From: Panacagrimonas perspica
GTDB taxonomy: Bacteria > Pseudomonadota > Gammaproteobacteria > Nevskiales > Nevskiaceae
Length of the DNA: 64,000 bases
Assembly: GCF_004364935.1 (NCBI RefSeq)
Contig: NZ_SOBT01000009.1
Location: forward strand, 519,994 to 583,993
Reading direction: 5' to 3'
In this document: one piece after another, positions 15,700-25,010 of the stretch
Layout of the letters: every line of letters starts with the position of its first letter
Position numbering within the stretch: position 1 is the first letter of the stretch
Position numbers and translations under genes: made by a program
The notes under the pieces: model-generated
The model's database searches: none
The model's input: only the letters and a program-made list of their open reading frames with translations
What the model was told of the DNA's origin: nothing

Positions 15700-17118
15700 T
15701 TACTTCGTGCGCGCCTTCTTCTTGAGCGAGGAAGGATCGAAATCCTTGTCGTCGAAGTTCACGCTGTAGTCCGTGATCTTGTCCTCGTTGGCCAGCGCGG
15801 TCACGAAGTAACGCGTGCTCTGCAGGTCATAGATGATTTCCGGCGAGCCCGTGACGGTCGGGATGAACGGTGCGGTGATCAGATGCGCTTCCTGCACCTT
15901 CCACAGCTGGCCGCGTGCGTCGTAGTTGTCCACGCCGGCGATGGACCAGGAGTCCTCGTCGACATAGAACGTGCGCTTGGCAAAGTTGTGGCGCACGCCG
16001 GCCTTCACGTTGGCCTCGACGACCCAGACGCGATGCAGCTCGTAGCGGGCCTCGTCCTGGTTGACGTGGAAGGGCTTGAGCAGGTCCTTGTACTTCACCA
16101 GCGGCGAGTTGATCTGGTAGGAGTTGTACGGGATGTACATTTCCTTGCGGCCGACCAGCTTCCAGTCGTAGCGATCGAGCGAGCCGTTGAACACGTCGAT
16201 CTGGTCGAAGTACTGCTCGTTGTCCGTGCCCACGGCCGGGTTGTCGTAGCCGACGTCCGGTGCGCGGTTCACGCGACCCAGGCCCGGCGAGAAGATCCAG
16301 GCGGCGCGGCCCGAGCCGGCGTCCGGTCCGATCAGTTCATGCGCGAGCGTGAGCTGGCCGGCGACGCGCGGCGGCGAGATCGTCTCCGACAGATACATCA
16401 GCAGGTACTTGTTGTCGGCAGCCGGCGGATTCTTGAAGTTCGCGTACTTGAACTTCACGTTCTCCGTGAGCTTGGTGATCTGGAAGCTGCCGTCCGGCTT
16501 GACGATGGCCTGGTTGTTGAACCGGGTCACCGCGTTGCCGCGGTACTTCATGCGGTGGTTCCAGATGACTTCCGCGCCGCTCTTGGGAATCGGGAACGGG
16601 AAGCCCAACGAGGCACCGGTGACCAGGTCCGTGCCCGTGAGCTTGGCGCTGCTGGCGTTCTTGATCGTGGCGTCTTCGATTTCCTTCGGGAAGAAGCCGG
16701 TGCGCACACCCTTGTACAGCTGCATCTTGTACGTGGGGTACTTCGCGAACAGCGCCTTGTGGCCGTCCGTGAGCTTGTCCTGGTACTTGGCCATGTTGGC
16801 CTTGGTCACCGTGTCGAACGGCTTGAGCAGGTCGGGCTTGATGGCCTTCTTGAATTCGGCCTCGAGCTTCTTGACGTCCTTGGTGCGCAGACCCTCGAGG
16901 TACTGCGGCGTCCAGGTCTTCATGTCCGCCGGGAAGTTCTTCTCGCCGGTGTACTCCGGGACCGAGCCATCCGCGTTGGCCGCCTTGATGGCGCCGATCG
17001 CGGTGAGCTTGCCTCCGAGATCGCTGGGCGCATCGGCCTGCGCGCTGGTCCATGTAAGGGTAGGAACCGCCGCAACCACAGCGGCGAGCGCCCAGCGGCG
17101 CGCGTTGAATGCACTCAT
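15700..17118 (-). CDS. DUF1329 envelope protein
   Basis: This 472-aa protein of the DUF1329 family has a signal peptide ending near residue 29 (WTSAQA). The family's long beta-rich domain follows, with GLRTKD, FPFPIPKSG, NHRMKYRGNAV and DQAVFNGS-like blocks and a WKLVGRKEMYIPYN stretch. DUF1329 proteins resemble LolA/LolB folds. They commonly accompany DUF1302 outer-membrane proteins and RND lipid exporters, so a lipid-carrier role in the periplasm is proposed for the family. Here a DUF1302 gene lies 4 kb away, beyond a divergent AraC regulator. GAGGAG precedes the ATG by six bases, and a strong terminator follows. Confidence 0.88.
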   Translation of the reverse strand: MSAFNARRWALAAVVAAVPTLTWTSAQADAPSDLGGKLTAIGAIKAANADGSVPEYTGEKNFPADMKTWTPQYLEGLRTKDVKKLEAEFKKAIKPDLLKPFDTVTKANMAKYQDKLTDGHKALFAKYPTYKMQLYKGVRTGFFPKEIEDATIKNASSAKLTGTDLVTGASLGFPFPIPKSGAEVIWNHRMKYRGNAVTRFNNQAIVKPDGSFQITKLTENVKFKYANFKNPPAADNKYLLMYLSETISPPRVAGQLTLAHELIGPDAGSGRAAWIFSPGLGRVNRAPDVGYDNPAVGTDNEQYFDQIDVFNGSLDRYDWKLVGRKEMYIPYNSYQINSPLVKYKDLLKPFHVNQDEARYELHRVWVVEANVKAGVRHNFAKRTFYVDEDSWSIAGVDNYDARGQLWKVQEAHLITAPFIPTVTGSPEIIYDLQSTRYFVTALANEDKITDYSVNFDDKDFDPSSLKKKARTK

Positions 17119-17226
17119 GCTTGTCTCCTCAAGGCTTGGAGCGTTGTTGTCTGGAATCCGCGCGCTGTCGCTCTTATGCCAGCCGCGAGTCGATCATAGG
17201 CCTGCCCAAATGAACCCGCCATGATT

Positions 17227-17244
17227 CGCGGCGTCAGCGCCGCG
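17227..17244 (-). terminator. GC hairpin after the AraC gene
   Basis: CGCGGCG and CGCCGCG flank TCAG, 17 bp past the stop of the AraC-type gene. There is no T tract, so this is only a possible terminator. Confidence 0.3.
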
Positions 17245-17260
17245 TGTCGGACAGGCCAAC

Positions 17261-18289
17261 TCAATCGGTGGGATCGATGGCGCGCGCCGGTCGATTTCGC
17301 CGGGAATCGCGGTACTGCACCGGCGTCATCCCCGACCAGCGCTTGAACGCCCGATAGAACGTGCTCGGCTCGGAAAATCCGGTCAGGTAGACGATGTCCT
17401 CGACGGGCTCGGTGGTCCGGGCAAGAAGCTTGCGCGCCAGCGCGAAGCGGAAATCCGCGAGCACCTGCGAGAAGCTGGTGCCGGCGCGAGCCAGTTCGAA
17501 ACGCAGCCTGCGCGGCGCGATGCCCAGTTCGCGCGACACTTCTTCCAGATCGCAGCGGTCCAGTTCGAGCCGCTGCGCGAACACGGCGCGAATTCGCTCG
17601 ATCAGGTCTTCACGCTTGAGCGTGGTCAAGCGCTTCTCGGCGTGCTCCTCGTGCAACTGCAGCAATTCCGGGCTGGAGCGCGGCGAACGGTAGTCGAGCA
17701 GCTTGGCGTCGAACCAGAGTTCGCTCTCCTTGCCCTCGAATTCCACTGGGCAGCCAAAGATCGCGTCGTACTCGGCCTGCGGCGAGCGCCGGCTGGCCCG
17801 CAGCCGCACCCGTCGCGGGGCGTACTTGCCCTCGGTGACGGTCTGCCCGAAGCGGATGACCTGATGCGCCACCAGGATCTCGGTGTGACGAAGCTGGGGC
17901 GCCTCGATGGTGCTGCCCTTGACCACCACGCGAGATCCCTGGTCGTCCTGCTCCAGGCGCATGTTCAGGGCGTCGCTGACCAGACGCAGATACTTCACCG
18001 CACGCTGCATGCCCTCGCCGAAAGTGCCGCTGGAGAGCATCAGGTATTCGATGACTTCTCCGCGGAACACCGGGGCGTGCGGACACAGGTGCAGGCCCAC
18101 GTCGGGATCCTGCGTCACCGCCTCGACCGTCTCCCAGAAGAACGCCTGCAGCTCGTGCGGCGTGCGCATCTGGCGCAGCGGAAGCGCTTCGGCGTTGTAG
18201 CCGAGGCGCCGGTAGATCGCCTCGACGTCATAGCCCCCCTTGACCAGGGCCTGGTGAACGATCTCCAGCAATTGTCCCGAATCGCGCAT
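17261..18289 (-). CDS. AraC-family transcriptional regulator (arabinose_bd type)
   Basis: This 342-aa protein has an N-terminal ligand domain of the PF12625 type at about residues 15-200, then a C-terminal AraC DNA-binding domain with two helix-turn-helix units. The first lies near LEEVSRELGIAPRRLRFEL, and the second is the signature DIVYLTGFSEPSTFYRAFKRW with GMTPVQYR. It is divergently transcribed from the eight-gene envelope operon that starts at 18504 and lies next to the DUF1329 gene, so both are likely targets. The ligand may be a lipid-like compound, by analogy only. Confidence 0.9.
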   Translation of the reverse strand: MRDSGQLLEIVHQALVKGGYDVEAIYRRLGYNAEALPLRQMRTPHELQAFFWETVEAVTQDPDVGLHLCPHAPVFRGEVIEYLMLSSGTFGEGMQRAVKYLRLVSDALNMRLEQDDQGSRVVVKGSTIEAPQLRHTEILVAHQVIRFGQTVTEGKYAPRRVRLRASRRSPQAEYDAIFGCPVEFEGKESELWFDAKLLDYRSPRSSPELLQLHEEHAEKRLTTLKREDLIERIRAVFAQRLELDRCDLEEVSRELGIAPRRLRFELARAGTSFSQVLADFRFALARKLLARTTEPVEDIVYLTGFSEPSTFYRAFKRWSGMTPVQYRDSRRNRPARAIDPTD

Positions 18290-18503
18290 GGGCTTCTTGT
18301 GGTTATGGGTCGCGTGGAAGCCGGGGGAAGGCCCTGAAGCGCCGGTCCCGACCGGCGCGCCGGGCTAGTGTGCCCGACGTCGCAGCAAGCGTGTCACAGG
18401 CTCGGCTCGTCCGCCATGATTCGACTGTCTCAGTGGCCGGTGTTCTTTTCAAAGGCGCAGGCGTAATGTCGCGTTCCCGCGCGAGAGACCCGGAAAGAGC
18501 ACC

Positions 18504-18971
18504 GTGGCGGACCAGGAAAAGAACGAAAACGCGCCCACCGAGACTGGTGAGGAAGCAGGAGGAGCAACAGGCACCGGGGCCCGCGAGCGCGCGCTCGGCG
18601 ATCTGCTGCGCAGCCTGTTCGACTTCGAGATGCGCGAAATCATCACCACGCGCATGCTGCCGATCATCTACCGCTTCGCCGTCATCGCCATGGCAGCGCT
18701 CACGGTGCTGGGCGTGATCACGGCTTTTATCCAGTCGCTGTGGGCCGGGCTGGTGTGGCTGCTATTCGGGCCCGTGGTTTTCCTGATGCTGGTCGTCGTG
18801 GTCCGCGTCTTCCTCGAGTTCGTGATGGCCGTCTTCCGGATGCTGGTCTACATTGAAATCCTGGACCGGCGGACCTCGAAGATCGAGGGGCACACGGAAG
18901 AAGTGGTTCAGGATCTGCCCAGGATCCAGTTCTGGAAGTTCAGCCTGGGCAAGCGCCGCGTCGGAAACTGA
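18504..18971 (+). CDS. DUF4282 membrane protein
   Basis: This 155-aa protein has an acidic, Gly/Thr-rich N-terminus, then LLRSLFDFEMREIITTRMLP and two transmembrane segments (about residues 52-73 and 76-98). This is the DUF4282 pattern. A charged C-terminal tail follows. GTG 18504 is preceded by GGAAAG. It is the first gene of the operon divergent from the AraC regulator. The molecular role of DUF4282 is unknown. Confidence 0.8.
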   Translation: MADQEKNENAPTETGEEAGGATGTGARERALGDLLRSLFDFEMREIITTRMLPIIYRFAVIAMAALTVLGVITAFIQSLWAGLVWLLFGPVVFLMLVVVVRVFLEFVMAVFRMLVYIEILDRRTSKIEGHTEEVVQDLPRIQFWKFSLGKRRVGN

Positions 18972-19034
18972 CCGGTGCTGCGCTGCCCACTACGAGAATT
19001 CTTGGCGGCGTGGACCGTCGTGGAGAGGAGAGGA

Positions 19035-19835
19035 ATGTCGAAGCACGAGGCGGATCAGACGCCGGCTGACGCCGACGGCCCCGCAGAGGGTCCTGGCTCG
19101 TTCATCGGCTTCGTCGCGTCCGGCGCGTGGAAGCTCGCCACCGGCGCACCCCGCCGGGCCATGGACCTCGCCCAGAAAGGCCTGTCCGAGGCCGAGAAGC
19201 TGGCGTTGACGACGCTGCGCAAGCGCATGGACGCGGTTGCCGACGACGAAGCCCCCCACGACGAGGACGATGCGCCCCAGCCGCCCAGCCGCCCAGCCGC
19301 AGCGACCCCCTCGGGTATGGCGGCCGCCTCGGGACGCCTGACTGCGGCCGCTGCGATGGCCCGCCTGATGGAGGAATCGCTCGAGCAGACCGCCGAGCAG
19401 GCCCTCGAGCGCCTGGCGCTGCGGACCGTGCGCCAGCTGGTGCCCGACGAGGCGCGCATCCTGGCGGCCCTCGTCGACGGACACAGCGCCGCGCTCGTTC
19501 ATGTCGGCGCCGGTCCGCTGGTGGGCCCCGCCTCGCAGCGCTGGCTGGAGAACCTGAGCCCCGTGGGACGCGAATGCGGCGTGCGTCTGCTCGACCAGAT
19601 CCCCACGTATCTGGCGAACCTGCGCAACCTGGGATTGCTCGAGTCCGGCGACGAGGACAAGGCGCTACACCTGAAGTACCAGCTCATCGAAGCGGACACG
19701 CTGGTGCGCAAGACCTGCGGCGAGATCGAGAAGGCAGGCCTGCGGGTCAAGTTCTTCCGCCGCACGATCCGGATTTCGGAAGCGGGGAAAGCGTTCTGGA
19801 ATGCCTGCGAGGGAGTGGGCAATCAGAGCTGGTAG
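19035..19835 (+). CDS. DUF4393 (Abi-alpha-like) protein
   Basis: ATG 19035 follows GAGGAGAGGA, giving 266 aa. The N-terminal half is a low-complexity acidic and Pro/Ala linker. From about residue 110 a helical region leads into the DUF4393 core: LVPDEARILAALVDG, then PTYLANLRNLGLLES, ending in TIRISEAGKAFWNAC. Pfam calls the family Abi-alpha because one member causes abortive phage infection, but most have no known role. Its place in an envelope operon argues for housekeeping or membrane work over defence. A GC-rich 63-bp gap separates it from the DUF4282 gene. Confidence 0.7.
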   Translation: MSKHEADQTPADADGPAEGPGSFIGFVASGAWKLATGAPRRAMDLAQKGLSEAEKLALTTLRKRMDAVADDEAPHDEDDAPQPPSRPAAATPSGMAAASGRLTAAAAMARLMEESLEQTAEQALERLALRTVRQLVPDEARILAALVDGHSAALVHVGAGPLVGPASQRWLENLSPVGRECGVRLLDQIPTYLANLRNLGLLESGDEDKALHLKYQLIEADTLVRKTCGEIEKAGLRVKFFRRTIRISEAGKAFWNACEGVGNQSW

Positions 19836-19906
19836 CAGACGGGGGAGCGGCGCGCGGGCGCCGGTCGTCAAACCAATAGCCGGGCAACACGGCGGGAGAA
19901 TCGAAC

Positions 19907-21169
19907 ATGGATTTTGCTGAAGCACTTCGGGACGTACAGGAAAACTGGATCCTGTATGCGTCCATGCCTCTGGTTGCCGCCACGATCGGCTTCGTCACGA
20001 AGATCGTGGCGATCAAGATGATGTTCCTGCCGATCAAGTTCATCGGCATCCCGCCGTACCTGGGCTGGCAGGGCATCGTGCCGCGCAAGGCCGCGATCAT
20101 GGCCTCGATCGCGTGCGACACGATGACCGAGCATCTGATCAAGCCCAAAGACATCTTCATGAAGCTCGATCCCAAGCGGGTCGCGCAGGAGATCGAAGTT
20201 CCGTTGCTGGCCGCCATCGAGGACATCACGCGCGACGTCGCCTCTCACTACCAGCCGGGCCTGTGGGAAGTGGCGCCGGACGCGGTGAAGAACCTGATCG
20301 TCAGCCGCATCAAGGCCGAGGCGCCCAAGCTGGTCGAGCAGATCATGCTCGACATCCAGAACAACATCGACACGGTGTTCGACCTCAAGGACATGGTCGT
20401 CACCAACCTGCTGCGCGACGTCCCGCTGCTCAACCGCATCTTCCTCGAGGCGGGCGAGGGCGAGTTCCGCTTCATCCGCAATTCGGGCATCTACTTCGGG
20501 TTCATCATCGGTCTGGTGCAGGCCACCACGTGGGCGCTGACGCACCAGTACTCCTGGTCGCACTGGATCATGCCGGCGTTCGGCGGCTTCACCGGCTGGT
20601 TCACCGACTGGCTGGCGCTGAAGATGGTGTTCAACCCCAAGCACCCCACGCGCTACCTGGGCATCTTCGAGTGGCAGGGCCTGTTCCTGAAACGGCGCAA
20701 GCAAGTGGCGGCCGAGTACGGGCGCCTGATCGCCAAGGAGATCATCACACCGGATCGCATCATCGACGCGATCCTCCGCGGACCGCTGTCGGATCGCATG
20801 TTCGGCATGGTGCAGAAGCAGGTTCAGCGACTGGTCGACGAGCAGGCAGGTCTGGCCAAGCCGATCGTGGTGTTCGCCGTCGGCAGCCGCCAGTACCAGG
20901 AGATGAAGAAGGTCATCGCCGAAAAGGTGATGGAACGACTGCCCGCGGCCATGAAGAGCATGGAGGCCTACGCGGCTGACGCGATCGACATCGAGAACAC
21001 GCTGGTCTCGCGCATGCAGGAACTCACGCCCGAGCAGTTCGAGGGCCTGCTGCGTCCCGCGTTCGAGCAGGACGAATGGATCCTGATCGCGGTCGGTGCG
21101 GCCCTGGGCTTCATCGTCGGCGAGTTCCAGGTGCAGGTCATGCTGCACTTCGCCGCAACGGGCGGATGA
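19907..21169 (+). CDS. DUF445 family inner-membrane protein
   Basis: This 420-aa protein of the DUF445 family has an N-terminal transmembrane segment at about residues 16-36 with KIVAIKMMFLPIKF, then long amphipathic helices. A second membrane region near residues 197-235 includes GGFTGWFTDWLALKMVF. The same NWLA/AIKMMF type signature therefore occurs twice, as in the family. A C-terminal hydrophobic segment (about 391-415) closes it. Its stop overlaps the ATG of the DUF1302 gene (ATGA), indicating coupled synthesis of an inner-membrane and an outer-membrane partner. Confidence 0.88.
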   Translation: MDFAEALRDVQENWILYASMPLVAATIGFVTKIVAIKMMFLPIKFIGIPPYLGWQGIVPRKAAIMASIACDTMTEHLIKPKDIFMKLDPKRVAQEIEVPLLAAIEDITRDVASHYQPGLWEVAPDAVKNLIVSRIKAEAPKLVEQIMLDIQNNIDTVFDLKDMVVTNLLRDVPLLNRIFLEAGEGEFRFIRNSGIYFGFIIGLVQATTWALTHQYSWSHWIMPAFGGFTGWFTDWLALKMVFNPKHPTRYLGIFEWQGLFLKRRKQVAAEYGRLIAKEIITPDRIIDAILRGPLSDRMFGMVQKQVQRLVDEQAGLAKPIVVFAVGSRQYQEMKKVIAEKVMERLPAAMKSMEAYAADAIDIENTLVSRMQELTPEQFEGLLRPAFEQDEWILIAVGAALGFIVGEFQVQVMLHFAATGG

Positions 21170-23283
21170 AGCGCGCGGGTTTCGCCGCGCTGGCCGTCCT
21201 GACGCTCTCCACGCTCGCCACTCCGGTTGCGGCGTACGAGAAGGAGTTCGACGGCGGCTTGTTCGACGGCTGGCTGATGCAGTGGCGCAACCGCGCCTCG
21301 CTGGGCATGGCCTGGCGCATGCAGGAGCGGCAGGATCGCCTGATCGGCAAGGCGAGCCTGAACCCGCAACTCTGCGCGCCGGACAACTGCATCGCGCTGA
21401 CACCCGACAACACCGAACCCAACGAACGGTTCCTGGCGGCGCGCGGCGCGATGTCGTCCAACACCGACGACGGCGATCTCAACTACAACAAGGGCGACCT
21501 CATCTCGTCGGGCACGAAGTACAGCTCGAAGCTCGACTTCGGCACGACCGACTACGGCGTGGAAATTGGCGCGCTGTTCTACTACGACCCGGTCAACACC
21601 GATTTTCGCGAGACGCATTTCAACCGCATCGTCGAGCCCGGCCCTGGTCCCGGCGTGCGCACGAAGACAGACCGGCCGACCGAGGCCGAGCACCAACTGG
21701 GCTTCGACCTCGAACTGCGTGAGGCGAACTTCTACTACTTCATGGATTCCTGGGACGAACAGCCCCTGGAGTTCCGCGTCGGCCGCCAGATCCTGACCTG
21801 GGGCGAGGCGGCGGTGAACGTGCAGGGCACGCTGAACTTCGTGAACCCGCCGGATGCGAATTCGCTGGCGCGACCGGGACTGGAACTGCAGGACATCTAC
21901 TTTCCGGAGAACATGATCGTCGTGCGCGGGCCGGTGCGCGGCACGCTGTCCTTCGAGGCGTTCTACCAGCTCGAATGGCGGCCCTACGGCTTCCCCGCGC
22001 GTGGTTCGTTCTTCTCGTTCTTCGACGGCGGCAACGAAGTCACGCCCAACGAGTACGTCGTCGGACCGTTCGGCAAGACGCCGGAGGATCCGCTGCAACT
22101 CGGTGTGCCGGCGCTGCCGCTGGCGCAGACCGTGACCTCGACCAGCTTCTCGCTGCGGCGCGAGGCCAACAACGAACCGGGCGATCACGGGCAGTACGGC
22201 ATCGCCTTGTACTGGCTGCTCGACGAGTACTTCGAAAGCCCGGTGTCGATCAATTTCTTCCACGCCAACTACCACTCGCGCCTGCCGGCGGTGAGTGCAT
22301 ACGCGGCCAACGCCGCGTGCACGCGGCGAGAAGGCAACGCGCGCAACCACGACTCGACCAACCTCGTCGACTTCCTGCTCGACTGCGGCGTGCCGGGCAC
22401 CAACAACAGCCCGAACGGCGGCTTCGACGCCTTGCCGCTCGACACCGGCACCTACTTCCTCGACTACGCCAAGAACATCCGCCTGTGGGGGCTGTCGTTC
22501 GATGCGGAGGCGCACAAGCTCGCGATCCAGGGCGAGCTGGTCTATCGCGAGAACCAGCCGGTGCAGGTGGACCTCGAGGACGTGCTGTTCACGGCGTTCC
22601 AGCCGATCTTCCCGCGCACGGACGTGGTCATCGCACCCGGCGTCGCCACCCTGGCGGCGTCGACGCGCGCGATCCCGACCTACCTGACCGCGTATCGCGG
22701 CGGCACGCCGGGCGAAGTGGCACCCAACAGCTACGTGCGCGGCTACGAGCGGTTCAAGACGATCCACGGCACGATCGGCTTCACGAAGATCACCGGCGCG
22801 AGTTCCTGGTTCGGTGCCAACGAGGCGGTCTACCTGCTGGAGATCAGCGGGAACTTCATTCCCCAGCTGCCGGACCTCGACGAGTTGCAGCTCGAAGGAC
22901 CCGGCACGCACACGCACTACAGCCCCGGCATCGCCGACACCGGTGATGCCCTGAAGATCAACCCGATCTCGAACGGCAAGAAGGGCTACGTCACCGAGAC
23001 CGCGTTCGGATATCGCTTCGCCAGCTTCCTGCGCTACACCGATGTCGTCATTCCCGGCTTCGCGTTGCGGCCACTGGTGATCTTCGCGCACGACGTTCAC
23101 GGCGTGGCGCCGGGCCTTGCCGAGAACTTCCTCGAAGGCCGCAAGGTGATCATCGGCAACCTGCAGGGCCAGTACCGCAACTGGCGCGCGGATCTCATCT
23201 ACTCCTGGTTCACCGGCGGTGGCGATGCGCACGTCCTGCGTGATCGCGACGCGATGGGCATTTCGATCAGCTACGAGTTCTGA
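21166..23283 (+). CDS. DUF1302 outer-membrane protein
   Basis: This 705-aa protein has a signal peptide (MKRAGFAALAVLTLSTLA, cleavage after VAA). Family hallmarks are WRNRASLGMAWRMQ near the N-terminus, LEFRVGRQILTWGEA, NFVNPPDAN and the terminal SISYEF ending in Phe, typical of barrels inserted by BAM. DUF1302 proteins are predicted large beta-barrels, usually encoded with DUF1329 partners and tied to lipid or sterol-related gene sets. The start overlaps the DUF445 stop by 4 bp. It is the only predicted outer-membrane component of the operon. Confidence 0.88.
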   Translation: MKRAGFAALAVLTLSTLATPVAAYEKEFDGGLFDGWLMQWRNRASLGMAWRMQERQDRLIGKASLNPQLCAPDNCIALTPDNTEPNERFLAARGAMSSNTDDGDLNYNKGDLISSGTKYSSKLDFGTTDYGVEIGALFYYDPVNTDFRETHFNRIVEPGPGPGVRTKTDRPTEAEHQLGFDLELREANFYYFMDSWDEQPLEFRVGRQILTWGEAAVNVQGTLNFVNPPDANSLARPGLELQDIYFPENMIVVRGPVRGTLSFEAFYQLEWRPYGFPARGSFFSFFDGGNEVTPNEYVVGPFGKTPEDPLQLGVPALPLAQTVTSTSFSLRREANNEPGDHGQYGIALYWLLDEYFESPVSINFFHANYHSRLPAVSAYAANAACTRREGNARNHDSTNLVDFLLDCGVPGTNNSPNGGFDALPLDTGTYFLDYAKNIRLWGLSFDAEAHKLAIQGELVYRENQPVQVDLEDVLFTAFQPIFPRTDVVIAPGVATLAASTRAIPTYLTAYRGGTPGEVAPNSYVRGYERFKTIHGTIGFTKITGASSWFGANEAVYLLEISGNFIPQLPDLDELQLEGPGTHTHYSPGIADTGDALKINPISNGKKGYVTETAFGYRFASFLRYTDVVIPGFALRPLVIFAHDVHGVAPGLAENFLEGRKVIIGNLQGQYRNWRADLIYSWFTGGGDAHVLRDRDAMGISISYEF

Positions 23284-23304
23284 GACAGAACGGGACCACG
23301 ATCC

Positions 23305-24075
23305 ATGAACGCAACCCCGCAGCGCCAGCACGGCGGCTGGCTGATCTGGATGGTGCTGCTCGCGATTCTCGTCGGCGCTGCCATCGGCGGCGCGCTGGTC
23401 GGCTACTGGGTGTTCAAGAACGTCGATGCGCGCCTGTTGCTGAGCAACCAGCCCGCGAAGATCACGATCGATGAAACGCTGAAGGTCAACGCACGCGCGC
23501 TGGACAACCTCAACATCCGGCTGGACGACACCATTCACACCAAAGTGCCGGTCGACCAGATCATCACCGTGCCGGTGAAGGAACAGCTCAACGTCATCGC
23601 CGACTTCGACGGATCGGTTCCGATCCGCATGAACGTGGCGGTTCGCGACAAGATCGTGCTGGACCAGGTGCTCGACCTCAACGCGGTGATCGACGCCGAG
23701 ATTCTCGGCGACAAGCTCAAGCTGCCGATCCGCGGCAAGGTGCCGGTCAAGGCGATCGTGCCGGTGTCGCTCGACATCCCGGTGGATCAGATGGTGAGGC
23801 TCAAGTTCAGCGCGCCGGTGGGCGTGCGCGTGCAGCAGGCGCTCACCGTGCCGCTGAAGACGGTCATCGAAGCCGACATCCCGATCCAAGCCGACCTCTC
23901 GGTGCCGGTGAAGTCCGACATTCCTGCTGAAGCGACGCTCAGGCCCGGCCCGCTGGCGGCGACCATCGTCGAGGCCGACCTGCGCCTGCCCTTGCGCACG
24001 CTGCGGCTCGAAACCAAGGACAGCCAGAACGCGGCCTCCGCCACCACGGATTCGTCGGCAGGCGCCTCGCGGTGA
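23305..24075 (+). CDS. membrane-anchored beta-repeat protein A
   Basis: This 256-aa protein is not recognised. One transmembrane helix (about residues 12-38) is followed by the motif GYWVFKNVDARLLLSNQP, then about 180 residues of alternating hydrophobic strands. VPV, IPV, LPI or VPL recur at short intervals (KVPVDQIITVPVKE, RGKVPVKAIVPV, SLDIPVDQM). The C-terminal block TIVEADLRLPLRTLRLE is shared with the next gene product, so the two are paralogues. The layout suits a periplasmic beta-structure anchored in the inner membrane. Its GTGA overlap with the next gene indicates coupling. Confidence 0.7.
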   Translation: MNATPQRQHGGWLIWMVLLAILVGAAIGGALVGYWVFKNVDARLLLSNQPAKITIDETLKVNARALDNLNIRLDDTIHTKVPVDQIITVPVKEQLNVIADFDGSVPIRMNVAVRDKIVLDQVLDLNAVIDAEILGDKLKLPIRGKVPVKAIVPVSLDIPVDQMVRLKFSAPVGVRVQQALTVPLKTVIEADIPIQADLSVPVKSDIPAEATLRPGPLAATIVEADLRLPLRTLRLETKDSQNAASATTDSSAGASR

Positions 24076-25010
24076 CCAACGACGACGATTTCTTCGAGCT
24101 GCCGAAGGGGCGGCCGCCGCCGCGCAAGGCGCCGGAGGTCGAGGCACCCGCCCCGTCAGCGCCAGCAGAGCGTCCCGTCGCGAGCGCACTGGCGGAAACT
24201 GCGGCGCCGCAGGTCGCGCCTGCTTCTGGGCTGAGCGCACCGCCGCCGCCCCTGCCGCCGAACCTTCCACCGCCCGGCGCGAGCAGAAAGCCCCCGCGAC
24301 TCTGGCTCTGGCCCGTCTTCGGCGTCGGCGTCGTGGGCGTGATCATCATCGGCGGCCTGCTCGGCTACTGGGTCTTCATGAACGTCGCGGCGCGACTGCT
24401 GATCAGCGATCAGCCGCTGACGATCCAGCTGCCGCCGCACGCCGACGTCACGATGCAGACCGACCACAAGATCGACGTGCTGATGAAGGGCACGATCTAC
24501 GCGCAGGTGCCGCTGGTGCAGACGCTGGACCTGCCGGTGAAGGGCACCTACGACACGATCGTGAACATCGACACCAAGGTGCCGCTGGAGACCGTGATCA
24601 CCTACGAAGGCATCATCCCGGTGGACAGCATCGCCGAGATCGAAGCCAAGGCGCCGGTGAATTTCCAGAACGTGAAGAAGTACAAGAATCTTCACTTCAA
24701 GGCCAAGCTGCCGCTCAAGCTGCGGCTGCCGGTGAAGCTCGTCGTACCGGTCAAGCAGGACATCCCGCTGAAGTACCACGGGCCGCTGCGCGTGGCGATC
24801 GACCATGTCATCCGCGCGCCGGTGAACACCACGCTCAAGACGGCGCTCAAGGTGGACCAGGAGTTCAACATCCCGATCACGACCAGCGTGCCGCTGCGGC
24901 TGGATCTCCCGCAGCATCCGGTGAGAGCGACGATCGTGGAATCCGATCTGAATCTCGACCTGTCGACGTTGCGCCTGGAACGAAAGCCTGGTGCCGGAGC
25001 AACGCGCTGA
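24072..25010 (+). CDS. membrane-anchored beta-repeat protein B (paralogue of A)
   Basis: This 312-aa protein has an 80-residue Pro/Ala-rich cytoplasmic N-terminus that protein A lacks, then a transmembrane helix at about 78-100 and GYWVFMNVAARLLISDQP. The strand region again repeats VPL/LPV/IPV units (YAQVPLVQTLDLPVKG, KLRLPVKLVVPV, KQDIPLKY). TIVESDLNLDLSTLRLER closes it. GTG 24072 overlaps the previous stop, and the stop overlaps the next ATG (TGATG). Tandem duplication with divergence is the simplest origin. Function unknown. Confidence 0.7.
   Translation: MTNDDDFFELPKGRPPPRKAPEVEAPAPSAPAERPVASALAETAAPQVAPASGLSAPPPPLPPNLPPPGASRKPPRLWLWPVFGVGVVGVIIIGGLLGYWVFMNVAARLLISDQPLTIQLPPHADVTMQTDHKIDVLMKGTIYAQVPLVQTLDLPVKGTYDTIVNIDTKVPLETVITYEGIIPVDSIAEIEAKAPVNFQNVKKYKNLHFKAKLPLKLRLPVKLVVPVKQDIPLKYHGPLRVAIDHVIRAPVNTTLKTALKVDQEFNIPITTSVPLRLDLPQHPVRATIVESDLNLDLSTLRLERKPGAGATR

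Noticed and set aside
19035-19835. DUF4393 gene as part of a phage-defence island
   Set aside because: The Abi-alpha label rests on a family member; all neighbours are envelope proteins and no defence gene is nearby.
20968-24270. 1100-codon antisense frame across the DUF1302 region
   Set aside because: Same GC-bias shadow; the sense frames have signal peptides, overlaps and family motifs.
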